Below are positions 8,343 to 15,447 of a stretch of DNA of 32,735 nucleotides, in pieces. The position numbers were made by a program, and so were the translations under genes. The first letter of the stretch is position 1. The number at the start of each line of letters is the position of its first letter. The notes below the pieces were generated by a model. That model saw nothing but the letters and a program-made list of their open reading frames with translations, was not told the DNA's origin and searched no databases. The stretch comes from JBOCEF01 sp047610385 (GTDB lineage Bacteria > Pseudomonadota > Alphaproteobacteria > Rhodobacterales > Rhodobacteraceae): assembly GCA_047610385.1 (NCBI GenBank), contig JBLGAC010000045.1, positions 1 to 32,735 of the forward strand. Reading direction: 5' to 3'.

Positions 8343-9493
8343 TGCACCACCTCCAGATAGCAGGGGGTCGATGCGGCGACGGTGTCCCAGACCAGATAGG
8401 GGTCGGGCCGCACCGGGCTGCAGTCTTCGTGCAGCAGCTCGAACGTGCCGTTCGCGGCTGACCTGCCGATGCGCGGGCGCATGCAGCAATGCAAGTTGTC
8501 CGGGTCGAGCGTCACCAGCCCCTGGGGAGCCGCGAAGCGCAGCCCGCGCGCGGCCGCGCGCACCGGCGCAAAGCCGAAATCCCCGGCCTTGGCCACCGCC
8601 CGGGTCAGCAGGTGCACGGCGACATAGCTCGCCTCGGCGTCGGCGCAGGCCCGACCCAGATGGGCGAACCGGCCGTCCCACCGCGCGGTGAAGCGGTCGT
8701 TTTCGGGCGAGCGTATGGTCGAGAAATAAACCGACGACGACAGATGCCCCGCCGCCGCGGCGGCGCCGATCAGGGGCAGTTCGGCCTCCGACAGGCTGCA
8801 GCTGGCCACAGGCATCACGCGCGGTTGGTCGATCCCGGCCGCCACGGCGGCGACGCGCAGCAGGCGGAAGAATTCATAGCCGGAATCGCCAATCAGCGTG
8901 GTGAAGACGAAATCGGGGCGGTCACGCAGAATCTGATCGACCAGTGCGCCGAAATTGGTCTCACCGACGGGGAAGTACCGCTCACCCATCACGGCGCCGC
9001 CCGCGTCCATCAACGCCTCGCGCAGGATGCGGTTGTTCTCCCACGCCCAGATGTAGTTGGAGCCGACGAACCATCCACGATTGCCGTGGTGGGCCAGCAG
9101 GTGACGGGCGAGGGGGATGATGTGCTGATTGGGGGCGGCGCCGGTATAGATCACGTTGTCGCTGGTCTCAAATCCCTCGTAATGGGACGGATACCAGAGC
9201 AGCGCGTCATTCTTCTCAAACAGCGGCAGGACGTCCTTGCGGCTTGAGGACGTGTAGAGGCCGAGCACATGGGTCAGGCCGTGATCCACCAACAGCGCCT
9301 GCGCCGCGTCGACATAGGCAGGGCCGACGCAGCCCGGATCGATCTCGACCGGGACCAGCGTGACAGGGGCCGCGGGATCGGCATTGACCTCCTCGATCGC
9401 GAGCTGCGCGCCCGCGCGCATCGACTGTCCAACGGCGCCATAGGAGCCGCTGGTCGAGAGCAGCATGCCGATCTTAAGCGTATTTTTTTGCAT
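8339..9493 (-). CDS. amiC: Amide-sensing negative regulator AmiC
   Basis: A 384-residue periplasmic-binding-protein fold without a signal peptide (it begins MQKNTLKIGMLLSTSGSYG), hence cytoplasmic. The WYPSHYEGFE motif is typical of AmiC/UrtA-type amide binding, and it lies directly upstream of amiR with an ATGA overlap, as in the Pseudomonas ami operon. Its known role is to bind AmiR and release it when a short-chain amide occupies the cleft. It is the first gene of the minus-strand operon, starting 17 bases after the T-run of the leader terminator. The ribosome site before ATG 9493 is weak (CAGGATC). A possible second, decayed 5' copy lies on the other strand at 10431. Confidence 0.93.
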   Translation of the reverse strand: MQKNTLKIGMLLSTSGSYGAVGQSMRAGAQLAIEEVNADPAAPVTLVPVEIDPGCVGPAYVDAAQALLVDHGLTHVLGLYTSSSRKDVLPLFEKNDALLWYPSHYEGFETSDNVIYTGAAPNQHIIPLARHLLAHHGNRGWFVGSNYIWAWENNRILREALMDAGGAVMGERYFPVGETNFGALVDQILRDRPDFVFTTLIGDSGYEFFRLLRVAAVAAGIDQPRVMPVASCSLSEAELPLIGAAAAAGHLSSSVYFSTIRSPENDRFTARWDGRFAHLGRACADAEASYVAVHLLTRAVAKAGDFGFAPVRAAARGLRFAAPQGLVTLDPDNLHCCMRPRIGRSAANGTFELLHEDCSPVRPDPYLVWDTVAASTPCYLEVVQ

Positions 9494-9509
9494 GATCCTG
9501 GCCCAACCG

Positions 9510-9552
9510 AAAAAGCCCCCAAGTGCGGTTGGAGAAACCGCGCGAGAGGGCT
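9510..9552 (-). terminator. Leader (attenuator) terminator upstream of amiC
   Basis: On the minus strand, AGCCCTC pairs with GGGGGCT around an inner stem GCGGTT/AACCGC, followed directly by TTTTT. It lies between the promoter and amiC, so transcripts should end here unless something prevents it. The presence of AmiR in the same operon makes antitermination the expected control. The inner stem shows a compensatory T-A to C-G change in the other copy. Confidence 0.8.
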
Positions 9553-9618
9553 GTGCTGCCGGGGCGCGAAGAGCGCCGAAATCTTAGTTGGTATGTCGAT
9601 GCCACAAAGGTGGGGCAG
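9543..9618 (-). ncRNA. Conserved leader RNA element, copy 1 (probable AmiR target)
   Basis: A 76-nt block, from CTGCCCCACC to CCCTCTCG, differs from copy 2 (10305-10379) by two substitutions and one extra C, while flanking DNA is much more diverged. It contains a CCAC/GTGG mini-stem, a GGCGC-TCTTC-GCGCC hairpin (9563-9577), and the 5' half of the terminator. Strong conservation of a non-coding transcript segment implies a trans-acting binder. AmiR is the only candidate in the window. The published ANTAR hexaloop pattern (A at position 1, G at 4) is not clearly present in the stems I can draw by eye. Confidence 0.75.
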
Positions 9619-9622
9619 GTGA

Positions 9623-9653
9623 AGGATCGTCACGGGACCCCCCCCGCTGTCAA
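9623..9653 (-). promoter_or_regulatory. Promoter of the amiC operon
   Basis: A perfect -35 hexamer TTGACA (9653-9648) sits within AAAAATCTTGAC, which is shared with the divergent copy. The best matching -10 candidate is GATCCT, 19 bases downstream, or CGATCC at 18; both are poor matches to TATAAT and long-spaced. The transcript would begin just before the conserved leader block. The -35 is convincing, the -10 less so. Confidence 0.55.
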
Positions 9654-9827
9654 GATTTTTAACAAGAATTGCACATCTTACCAGCGCATCACTGACTCTG
9701 CGGTAAATTTAGGCTATTTTAATCAGCCATGCATGATTTCTGTGCGATAATTAGTCACTGGCGGCCCTGCGCGGCCCACAGCGCTGAGTCGGCCGCGCCT
9801 GACGGCGGCGGTCCACGCCACCGTCCG

Positions 9828-10094
9828 TGGCCGATGGCGCGGCGGCCGGCCACCCTCGGCGCGCCGAGCTTGCGCCACGCCCCACCCTGAGCCACTGACG
9901 CAGAGTAATTGCGCGCCCGGAACGGCTTTGACGGGGGCGGCGGCGGCGCAGTCAGGCAGGTCCAGCCGGGACCGGGCAGTCGAGGCAGCCGATCAAATGG
10001 CGCCAAGATCTCTGGCGGCGGCGGATCACCGGATGGCAGGCGCGACAATTCCCGGGCGGCGTACGTGGCGCGATCCGCATCGACACCGCGGCTC
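9828..10094. other. Spacer between the two divergent regulatory arms
   Basis: About 267 bases of very GC-rich DNA with open frames on both strands that run through the promoters and leaders and match no family I know. I see no gene. It may be the remnant of the original upstream region or of a lost regulator. No clear NtrC or sigma-54 site was found by eye. Confidence 0.5.
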
Positions 10095-10269
10095 CGGACG
10101 GCGGCGCGGACCTCCACAGAGCGATGCCGCCGACTCGGCGCAACGCGCCATTCAAGGCCGCCATTGGCCGAAAATCGCGCAAAAACCAAGCATTTTCCAC
10201 CTAAAATTGCCCATTTCTTGTTCATATTTAGTGAAACGCTTATTTTACGTGCGAAAACTCTGAAAAATC

Positions 10270-10300
10270 TTGACGGCGAGTACCATTCCGTGGCGATCCT
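10270..10300 (+). promoter_or_regulatory. Promoter of the second amide-transport operon
   Basis: The -35 element TTGACG (10270-10275) lies in the same AAAAATCTTGAC context as the amiC promoter, and the -10 candidate GATCCT (10295-10300) is at identical spacing. Conservation of both elements at matching positions in two diverged copies supports the assignment even though the -10 is weak. Confidence 0.55.
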
Positions 10301-10304
10301 TTGG

Positions 10305-10379
10305 CTGCCCCACCTTCGTGGCATCGACATACCAACCAAGATTTCGGCGCTCTTCGCGCCCGGCAGCACAGCCCTCTCG
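10305..10379 (+). ncRNA. Conserved leader RNA element, copy 2
   Basis: A 75-nt block nearly identical to the amiC leader: one C/T change in the loop of the CCAC/GTGG mini-stem, one C/T change in ACCAAC(C/T)AAG, and one fewer C after the GGCGC/GCGCC hairpin (10346-10360). It sits immediately upstream of the terminator at 10370-10414. The second operon has no amiC or amiR of its own, so the element most likely lets AmiR from the divergent operon act here too. Confidence 0.75.
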
Positions 10380-10414
10380 AGCGGTCCCTCCGACCGCTCA
10401 AGGGGGCTTTTTTT
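10370..10414 (+). terminator. Leader (attenuator) terminator upstream of second operon
   Basis: The outer stem AGCCCTCT / AAGGGGGCT encloses a perfect 8-bp inner stem GAGCGGTC/GACCGCTC with loop CCTCC, followed by seven T. It is stronger than copy 1. Relative to copy 1 the inner stem carries paired changes, so the fold, not the sequence, is kept. It lies between promoter and urtA2 and should block expression unless antiterminated. Confidence 0.85.
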
Positions 10415-10430
10415 CGTTTGGGCCATGATC

Positions 10431-10726
10431 ATGCACACAACAACGCAAACGATCAGCGACCCGCGCGCCACCGGCGGCGCCCATGGCGCCGTCTGCCAGT
10501 CACTGCGCCCCGGCCCTTCGCCCGCAGCAGCCCCCGGCCGGGCCACGCCGCACACCCGACGCCCGATGCGCAAGCCCCCCCGCCCCTCGAACACCGGGAG
10601 ACCGAGCGCATGCACTTCATCGCGAACCGCCACTTTCGGACCTTCAGGCGCAGGGAACTTTTGCACGACCGGGCCGCCATCGCCCGCGTCCCGTCCACGC
10701 CGCACCAAGCGGTCCGAGCATCGTGA
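10431..10726 (+). pseudogene. Probable decayed amiC remnant
   Basis: The ATG is placed 17 bases after the terminator T-run, exactly as in amiC. Codons 14-27 read TGGAHGAVCQSLRPG where AmiC has TSGSYGAVGQSMRAG; the DNA matches at about 35 of 46 positions with no gap from the ATG. After codon 28 the similarity is lost. In another frame near 10575-10680 a stretch reading ERMH...RRRELLHD resembles the AmiC C-terminal LHCC...GTFELLHE with equal spacing, which would fit an internal deletion plus frameshift; this second match is weak. The rest up to urtA2 (10727-10789) holds only its AAAGGA ribosome site. No functional product is expected. Confidence 0.5.
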
Positions 10727-10789
10727 CCGAGGTCGACGGGCCAGCCTTTCCCACCAATCAGCGACGCCGATCAACAAAGGACGCTAACA

Positions 10790-12028
10790 ATGACAGTCAA
10801 TCGACGCACGTTCATCCAGACCACCGCCGCCGGGGGCATCGCGCTCGCGGCGCCGTCCCTGATCGGGAGCATGGCCAAGGCGCAAACCGGGCCGATCAAG
10901 CTGGGCAGCTTGCATGACCTGGCCGGTCCGCTGGCCGCGACCGGCGAGCCGATGGTCTATGCGATCATGCTGGCCGTGGAGGAGCTGAACGCCGCCGGCG
11001 GGCTGCTGGGCCGCGAGATCGAGCTGATCAATTACGACACGCAGTCCAACATCCAGCTCTATACGCAGTTTGCGCAGCAACTCGCCGTCCGCGACAAGGT
11101 GGATGTGATCCACGGCGGCATCACCTCGGCCTCGCGCGAGGCGATCCGACCGATCTTCGGCCGGTTCAAGACGCTCTACTTCTACAACACGCTCTACGAG
11201 GGCGGCGTCTGCGACCGCAACACCTTCAACACCGGCACGACGCCCGCGCAGACGGTCGAAAAGCTGGTGCCCCACGCGATGAACCTTTGGGGCAAGAAGG
11301 TCTATATCATCGCGGCGGACTACAACTACGGCCAGATCACTGCGAAATGGATGAAGAAATACGTCCAGGATAATGGCGGCGAAGCGCTGGCGATCGATTT
11401 CTTCCCGCTGGACGTGACCAACTTCGGCCCGTCGATTTCGCGCATCCAGGCTGCCAAGCCTGACCTGCTGCTGTCCGCGATGGTCGGCGGCAACCACACC
11501 GCCTTCTACCGCCAGTGGGCCGCAGCGGGGCTCAAAAGCGAGATCCCGATCGCGTCCACCACCTTCGGTCTCGTGAACGAGCCCGCCACGCTGGAGGATT
11601 CCGAAAGCGTCGGCGTTCTGGGCAGCTACGGCTATTTCGAGGAACTGGACACGCCCGCCAGCGCCGCCTTCGTCAAGGCGATCAAGGACCGGCACGGGGC
11701 GCAGACGCCTTATGTGAGCGAGCTGGCCGCGGCGAGCTATGAGGGCGTCCACCTCTGGGCCAACGCCGTGAAGCTGGCAGGGACCACAGATCGGATGCCG
11801 GTGATCGAGGCGCTGGAGACAGGGCTGACCTTCGAAGGGCCGAGCGGCAAGGTCGTGATCGATCCCAAGACCCACCACGTCACCCGCAACACCTTCCTCG
11901 CCACGGTCGAAAGCCGCAAATGGAAGGTGCTTGAGACGTTCGAGCAGCAGGCGCCGCTGGACACGTCCGCGGTCTGCGACCTCGTGGCCAATCCGACCGA
12001 CACCAAGCAGTACGAAATCGACATCTGA
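10790..12028 (+). CDS. Substrate-binding protein of second urea/amide-type ABC transporter, Tat-exported
   Basis: A 412-residue periplasmic binding protein with a twin-arginine signal: NRRTFIQ at 4-10, hydrophobic 13-25, AKA cleavage near 31. Mature GPIKLGSLHDLAGPLAATG and YNTLYEGGVCDRN place it in the UrtA clade, paralogous to the Sec-exported protein at 6445-7683. AAAGGA lies eight bases before the ATG. It heads a complete five-gene transporter with tight spacing. The switch from Sec to Tat export between the two paralogues is notable, because Tat cargo folds before export. Ligand is unknown; the amidase downstream and shared leader suggest an amide. Confidence 0.9.
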   Translation: MTVNRRTFIQTTAAGGIALAAPSLIGSMAKAQTGPIKLGSLHDLAGPLAATGEPMVYAIMLAVEELNAAGGLLGREIELINYDTQSNIQLYTQFAQQLAVRDKVDVIHGGITSASREAIRPIFGRFKTLYFYNTLYEGGVCDRNTFNTGTTPAQTVEKLVPHAMNLWGKKVYIIAADYNYGQITAKWMKKYVQDNGGEALAIDFFPLDVTNFGPSISRIQAAKPDLLLSAMVGGNHTAFYRQWAAAGLKSEIPIASTTFGLVNEPATLEDSESVGVLGSYGYFEELDTPASAAFVKAIKDRHGAQTPYVSELAAASYEGVHLWANAVKLAGTTDRMPVIEALETGLTFEGPSGKVVIDPKTHHVTRNTFLATVESRKWKVLETFEQQAPLDTSAVCDLVANPTDTKQYEIDI

Positions 12029-12039
12029 GGTCTGACTTA

Positions 12040-12906
12040 ATGGATATCGCGATCATCGTGGGATTGGATGTCGTCAACGGCATCGCATCTCTCATCCTCA
12101 TCAGCGCCGGACTCGCGGTTATTTTCGGCATGATGAAGATCATCAACCTCGCGCATGGGGAATTCCTCATGCTCGGGGCCTATGCCACGGTGCTCTCGGT
12201 TTCGGCCGGGGCGAATATATGGCTGGCCATGCTGGTCATCGCCCCGGTCTTCGTCGGTCTTGTCGGCGTCATCGTGGAGCGCTGCCTGATACAGTTCCTC
12301 TATGGCCGCCTGGTGGACACGATGCTGGCGACATGGGGCCTGAGCCTCATGATCGTCGGCGCCACCACGATGATCTTCGGGAACACCATCGCCGGGGTCT
12401 CCTCGCCGCTCGGCAGCTTCACCGTCGGGGCGTATCAGTCGAGCCTCTACACCCCGTTCCTGGCGGTGATGGCGATCTTGCTGATGGCGACGGTCTGGGC
12501 GGTGATGCGCTACACCCGCGTCGGGCTGATCGCGCGGGCGGTGATGCAGAACCCGGAAATGGCCGCTACCCTCGGGGTCAATCCGACGCGGGTCTATATG
12601 GCCACCTTCGGCGTCGGCGCTGCCATGTCCGGTCTCGCCGGCGGGCTGCTGGCCCCGATCGCGGGGGTCGTGCCGACCATGGGCGCGGCCTATATCGCCA
12701 AGGCCTTCATCACGGTGGTTGGCGGCGGAACCTCGATCCTCTGGGGGCTGATCACCGCCTCCGGGCTGTTCGGCTTCATCAACCAGATCGCGGCCTTCCT
12801 GACCACGCCGGTCTTTGGCGAGGTGATCCTGTTCGTCGCGGCGGTGGGTTTGATCCGCATGCTTCCGACCGGGATAGCCGGGAAATTCTTCAAGGGACGT
12901 TTGTAA
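12040..12906 (+). CDS. ABC transporter permease, UrtB-like (second system)
   Basis: A 288-residue LivH/UrtB-type membrane protein with NLAHGEFLMLGAY near residue 40, LGVNPTRVY, and a GGGTSILWG turn late in the sequence. It lies eleven bases after urtA2, whose stop region supplies GAGG. It pairs with the UrtC-like permease directly downstream, which overlaps it by one base. It is clearly homologous to, but diverged from, the permease at 5503-6375. Confidence 0.9.
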   Translation: MDIAIIVGLDVVNGIASLILISAGLAVIFGMMKIINLAHGEFLMLGAYATVLSVSAGANIWLAMLVIAPVFVGLVGVIVERCLIQFLYGRLVDTMLATWGLSLMIVGATTMIFGNTIAGVSSPLGSFTVGAYQSSLYTPFLAVMAILLMATVWAVMRYTRVGLIARAVMQNPEMAATLGVNPTRVYMATFGVGAAMSGLAGGLLAPIAGVVPTMGAAYIAKAFITVVGGGTSILWGLITASGLFGFINQIAAFLTTPVFGEVILFVAAVGLIRMLPTGIAGKFFKGRL

Positions 12907-13937
12907 TGCAGAGCTCGGGTGGAATGACGGTCGCATTAATCGGATCGGCGGTCGTTGCGGCGGGCGTTGTCGCGGCGCCGCACTTTGTCGACCTTTTTCA
13001 GGTCATGCAGCTGACCGTCTTCGCCGCGATGGCGGTGCTGGCGCTCAGCCTTGGCTTCATCTGGGGCTATGGCGGGATCTTGTGCTTCGGCCAGACCTGT
13101 TTCTTCGGCCTCGGCGCCTACGCCTATGCGGTGGCGGCGATCAACTTCGGCGACAGCACGCCCGCGATTCTGATCGCCATTCTGGTGCCGGTGGCTTTCG
13201 CGGCGCTGCTTGGGTACTTCATGATCTACGGCGGCATCAGCGACGTCTATCTAGGGGTGATCACCCTCACCGTGTCGCTGATCCTGTTCAATCTGGTCAA
13301 TTCGACCGCCGGCGATTTCTACAAGATCGGCGATGCGCGGTTGGGCGGCTTCAACGGCATGCCCGGGGTGCCGACTTTCAACATGCCCGGCGATGCCAGC
13401 TATATCCTGAGCCCTGAAGAGGCATGGATCGCGACCGGACTTGCGCTGATCATGGTGTATCTCGGGCTGCGCCTGCTGATCGCCAGTTCATTCGGACGGA
13501 TCATCATCGCCATCCGTGAGAATGAAACGCGCGCCGCTCTCCTCGGCTATGATCCCAGGATCTACAAGCTGGTGACCTTCATGATCGGCGGGGCTGTGGC
13601 GGGCTTCGCCGGGGCGCTCTACGTCAATTGGGGCGCGTTCGTCAGCCCGACGATCTTCGCCTTGGGCCTGTCAGCCCAGATCATCATCTGGGTCATCATC
13701 GGTGGGCGCGGGACGCTCATCGGGCCGGTCATCGGATGTCTGCTGCTGCAGTGGATGGTGACCGAGATCGGGGCGCAGCAGGCTCTCGATGCCAATTTCA
13801 TCCTTGGCGCGATCCTGGTGGTCTTCGTTCTGCTGGTTCCAAAAGGCATCGCACCGACCTTGCGAGACCTGGCGCTGACGTGGATCAACCGCAGCAAGTC
13901 CGGCACGGCCAAAACCGGCGTGAAGGTGAAAATATGA
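12906..13937 (+). CDS. ABC transporter permease, UrtC-like (second system)
   Basis: A 343-residue permease with ILCFGQTCFFGLGAYAY, ARLGGFNGMPGVP and RENETRAALLGYD, matching the UrtC pattern. The frame is open far upstream, but the ATG at 12906 shares a base with the urtB2 stop TAA and starts the family domain, so it is preferred. The C-terminus is hydrophilic and basic (INRSKSGTAKTGVKVKI). Stop and next start overlap as ATGA. Confidence 0.9.
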   Translation: MQSSGGMTVALIGSAVVAAGVVAAPHFVDLFQVMQLTVFAAMAVLALSLGFIWGYGGILCFGQTCFFGLGAYAYAVAAINFGDSTPAILIAILVPVAFAALLGYFMIYGGISDVYLGVITLTVSLILFNLVNSTAGDFYKIGDARLGGFNGMPGVPTFNMPGDASYILSPEEAWIATGLALIMVYLGLRLLIASSFGRIIIAIRENETRAALLGYDPRIYKLVTFMIGGAVAGFAGALYVNWGAFVSPTIFALGLSAQIIIWVIIGGRGTLIGPVIGCLLLQWMVTEIGAQQALDANFILGAILVVFVLLVPKGIAPTLRDLALTWINRSKSGTAKTGVKVKI

Positions 13938-14656
13938 CAACGCCCCTGCTTCAAACCAACGGCCTGACGATCCGTTTCGGCGGCGTCACTGCGGTGAACA
14001 CTGTGGACTTCTCCCTGAAGGAGGCTGAACTGCGCTGCCTGATCGGGCCGAACGGCGCGGGGAAATCCACGTTCTTCAAACTGCTGACCGGGCAGCTGCG
14101 CCCCTCGGAAGGCTATGTGCACCTGCGGGGCCACGACATTTCTGGCGCGCGCCCGCATGAGGTCGCGCGTCTGGGCGTGGGCATCAAGACCCAGGTGCCG
14201 AACGTGTTCAACGCCCTGTCGGTGCGCGAAAATCTGTGGATCGCGGCGCGGCGCAAGCATATCCCGGCGGCCGCCACCGAGCTGGGCGAGTCGATCCTTG
14301 AAAAGCTGCGCCTTACCGGGATCGCGAACCGCGAGGTCGGGCAGCTGTCGCATGGCCAGCGGCAATGGGTCGAGATCGGGACCGTGCTGACCGGAGAGCC
14401 GGAGCTCATCTTGCTTGACGAGCCGGCCGCGGGGATGACCCATGACGAGGTCGAGCGCACTGCGGAGCTGATCCTCGAGATCAACAGGAAACGCGCTTTG
14501 ATCGTGGTCGAGCACGACATGCAGTTCATCAAGATGATCGCAAAGACCGTCACCGTCCTGCATCAAGGCGCGGTTCTGATCGAGGATGATGTCGCGGTCG
14601 TCATGCGTGATCCGCGCGTTCGCGATGTCTATCTGGGAAAAGGATTGGCAGCATGA
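13934..14656 (+). CDS. ABC transporter ATP-binding protein, UrtD-like (second system)
   Basis: A 240-residue ATPase with Walker A GPNGAGKST (near 38-46), signature LSHGQRQWVEIG, Walker B LILLDEPAAGM and switch VEHDM. A start at 13934 inside an ATGA overlap with urtC2 fits the operon style; the open frame reaching further upstream is antisense-like GC coding shadow. It functions with the UrtE-like ATPase that follows. Confidence 0.91.
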   Translation: MTTPLLQTNGLTIRFGGVTAVNTVDFSLKEAELRCLIGPNGAGKSTFFKLLTGQLRPSEGYVHLRGHDISGARPHEVARLGVGIKTQVPNVFNALSVRENLWIAARRKHIPAAATELGESILEKLRLTGIANREVGQLSHGQRQWVEIGTVLTGEPELILLDEPAAGMTHDEVERTAELILEINRKRALIVVEHDMQFIKMIAKTVTVLHQGAVLIEDDVAVVMRDPRVRDVYLGKGLAA

Positions 14657-15360
14657 TCTTGCAGGTGGACGCGCTGCGGTCCGGATACGGCCGCATTCCA
14701 ATTCTCGCCGGAGTGACCTTCGGCGTGGCCGAGGGCGAATTCCTCGGCATTCTTGGCCATAACGGCATGGGCAAGACCACGTTGATGAACACGCTGATGG
14801 GCCATCTGCCGACGACCGGCGGCACGATCACCTTCGATGGGCAGGATATCTCGCGCATGCCGCCCTTCAAGCGGGCGCGTGCCGGACTGGGCCTCGTGCC
14901 GCAAGGAAGGCAGATCTTCGCAGACCTGACGGTCCACGAAAACCTTCGGATGGGCATGGCGGGCGGCGCGGCTGAGGATCTCGGGTTGATCGACGATATC
15001 CTCAGCCTCTTTCCCCGGCTTCAGCGGCTGCTGGATCGTCGCGGCGGCGCGCTTTCGGGTGGGGAGCAGCAGCTTCTGGCGCTCGCGCGGTGTCTGTGCG
15101 CACGCCCCAAACTGATCCTGCTGGACGAACCGACCGAAGGCATCCAGCCCTCGATCCTCGAGGAAATCGTGGACACATTGAAGACGCTGCGGGATCGGGG
15201 ACTGTCCCTGGTGCTGGTCGAGCAGAACCTCGACTTCATCGCCGCCCTGTCCGGGCGGGTTCTGATCATCCAGAAAGGCGCAATCACTGGCGAACTGGCG
15301 CCGCAGGATCTTCACAACCCGGAAACCGTCGCCGAATTCATCGGCATGAGCGCATCCTGA
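14653..15360 (+). CDS. ABC transporter ATP-binding protein, UrtE-like (second system)
   Basis: A 235-residue ATPase with Walker A GHNGMGKTT, signature LSGGEQQLLALARCL, Walker B LILLDEPTEGIQPS. The Q/S-rich EGIQPSI stretch again marks the UrtE branch. ATGA overlap with urtD2. It completes the second five-gene importer. The 87-base gap to the amidase contains only that gene's ribosome site. Confidence 0.91.
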   Translation: MILQVDALRSGYGRIPILAGVTFGVAEGEFLGILGHNGMGKTTLMNTLMGHLPTTGGTITFDGQDISRMPPFKRARAGLGLVPQGRQIFADLTVHENLRMGMAGGAAEDLGLIDDILSLFPRLQRLLDRRGGALSGGEQQLLALARCLCARPKLILLDEPTEGIQPSILEEIVDTLKTLRDRGLSLVLVEQNLDFIAALSGRVLIIQKGAITGELAPQDLHNPETVAEFIGMSAS

Positions 15361-15447
15361 CCGCTTGGCGCCCTGTCGATTACAGGCCACCATGGCCTCA
15401 GGACCTGACACAAAGAATACCGCCAGCTGACCCAGAGGAGACGATCC

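Larger units (their letters stand above)
9413..9827 (-). repeat. Left arm of inverted duplication (promoter, leader, amiC 5' end)
   Basis: Read on the minus strand, this segment aligns without large gaps to 10095-10511 on the plus strand. The outer part (9755-9827) is about 70 percent identical by eye over about 70 bases, and the AT-rich middle keeps an ATCGC.CA..AA..CA.GCAT block. The leader (9543-9618) is nearly identical, and the first 27 codons of amiC match at codons 14-27 with identical spacing from the ATG. The arms are 415 and 417 bases long with a spacer of about 267 bases. Confidence 0.8.
10095..10511 (+). repeat. Right arm of inverted duplication (promoter, leader, amiC relic)
   Basis: Plus-strand counterpart of 9413-9827. 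Features are in the same order: GC-rich outer block with RGPP.S.AADSA in the same relative frame, AT-rich block, AAAAATCTTGACG, leader, terminator, and an ATG 17 bases after the T-run. Divergence is uneven, with the leader almost unchanged and the rest about 70-76 percent identical, so the arms are old and only the leader has been conserved. Confidence 0.8.

Noticed and set aside
9494..10430. Sigma-54 promoter or NtrC sites for nitrogen control
   Set aside because: No GG-N10-GC element at a fitting place; partial GCAC...GTGC-like halves were too weak to call.
9755..10787. Long open frames on both strands through the divergent control region
   Set aside because: They run across promoters, leaders and terminators and match no family; high GC keeps frames open. 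The shared RGPP.S.AADSA peptide between arms is explained by DNA-level duplication.
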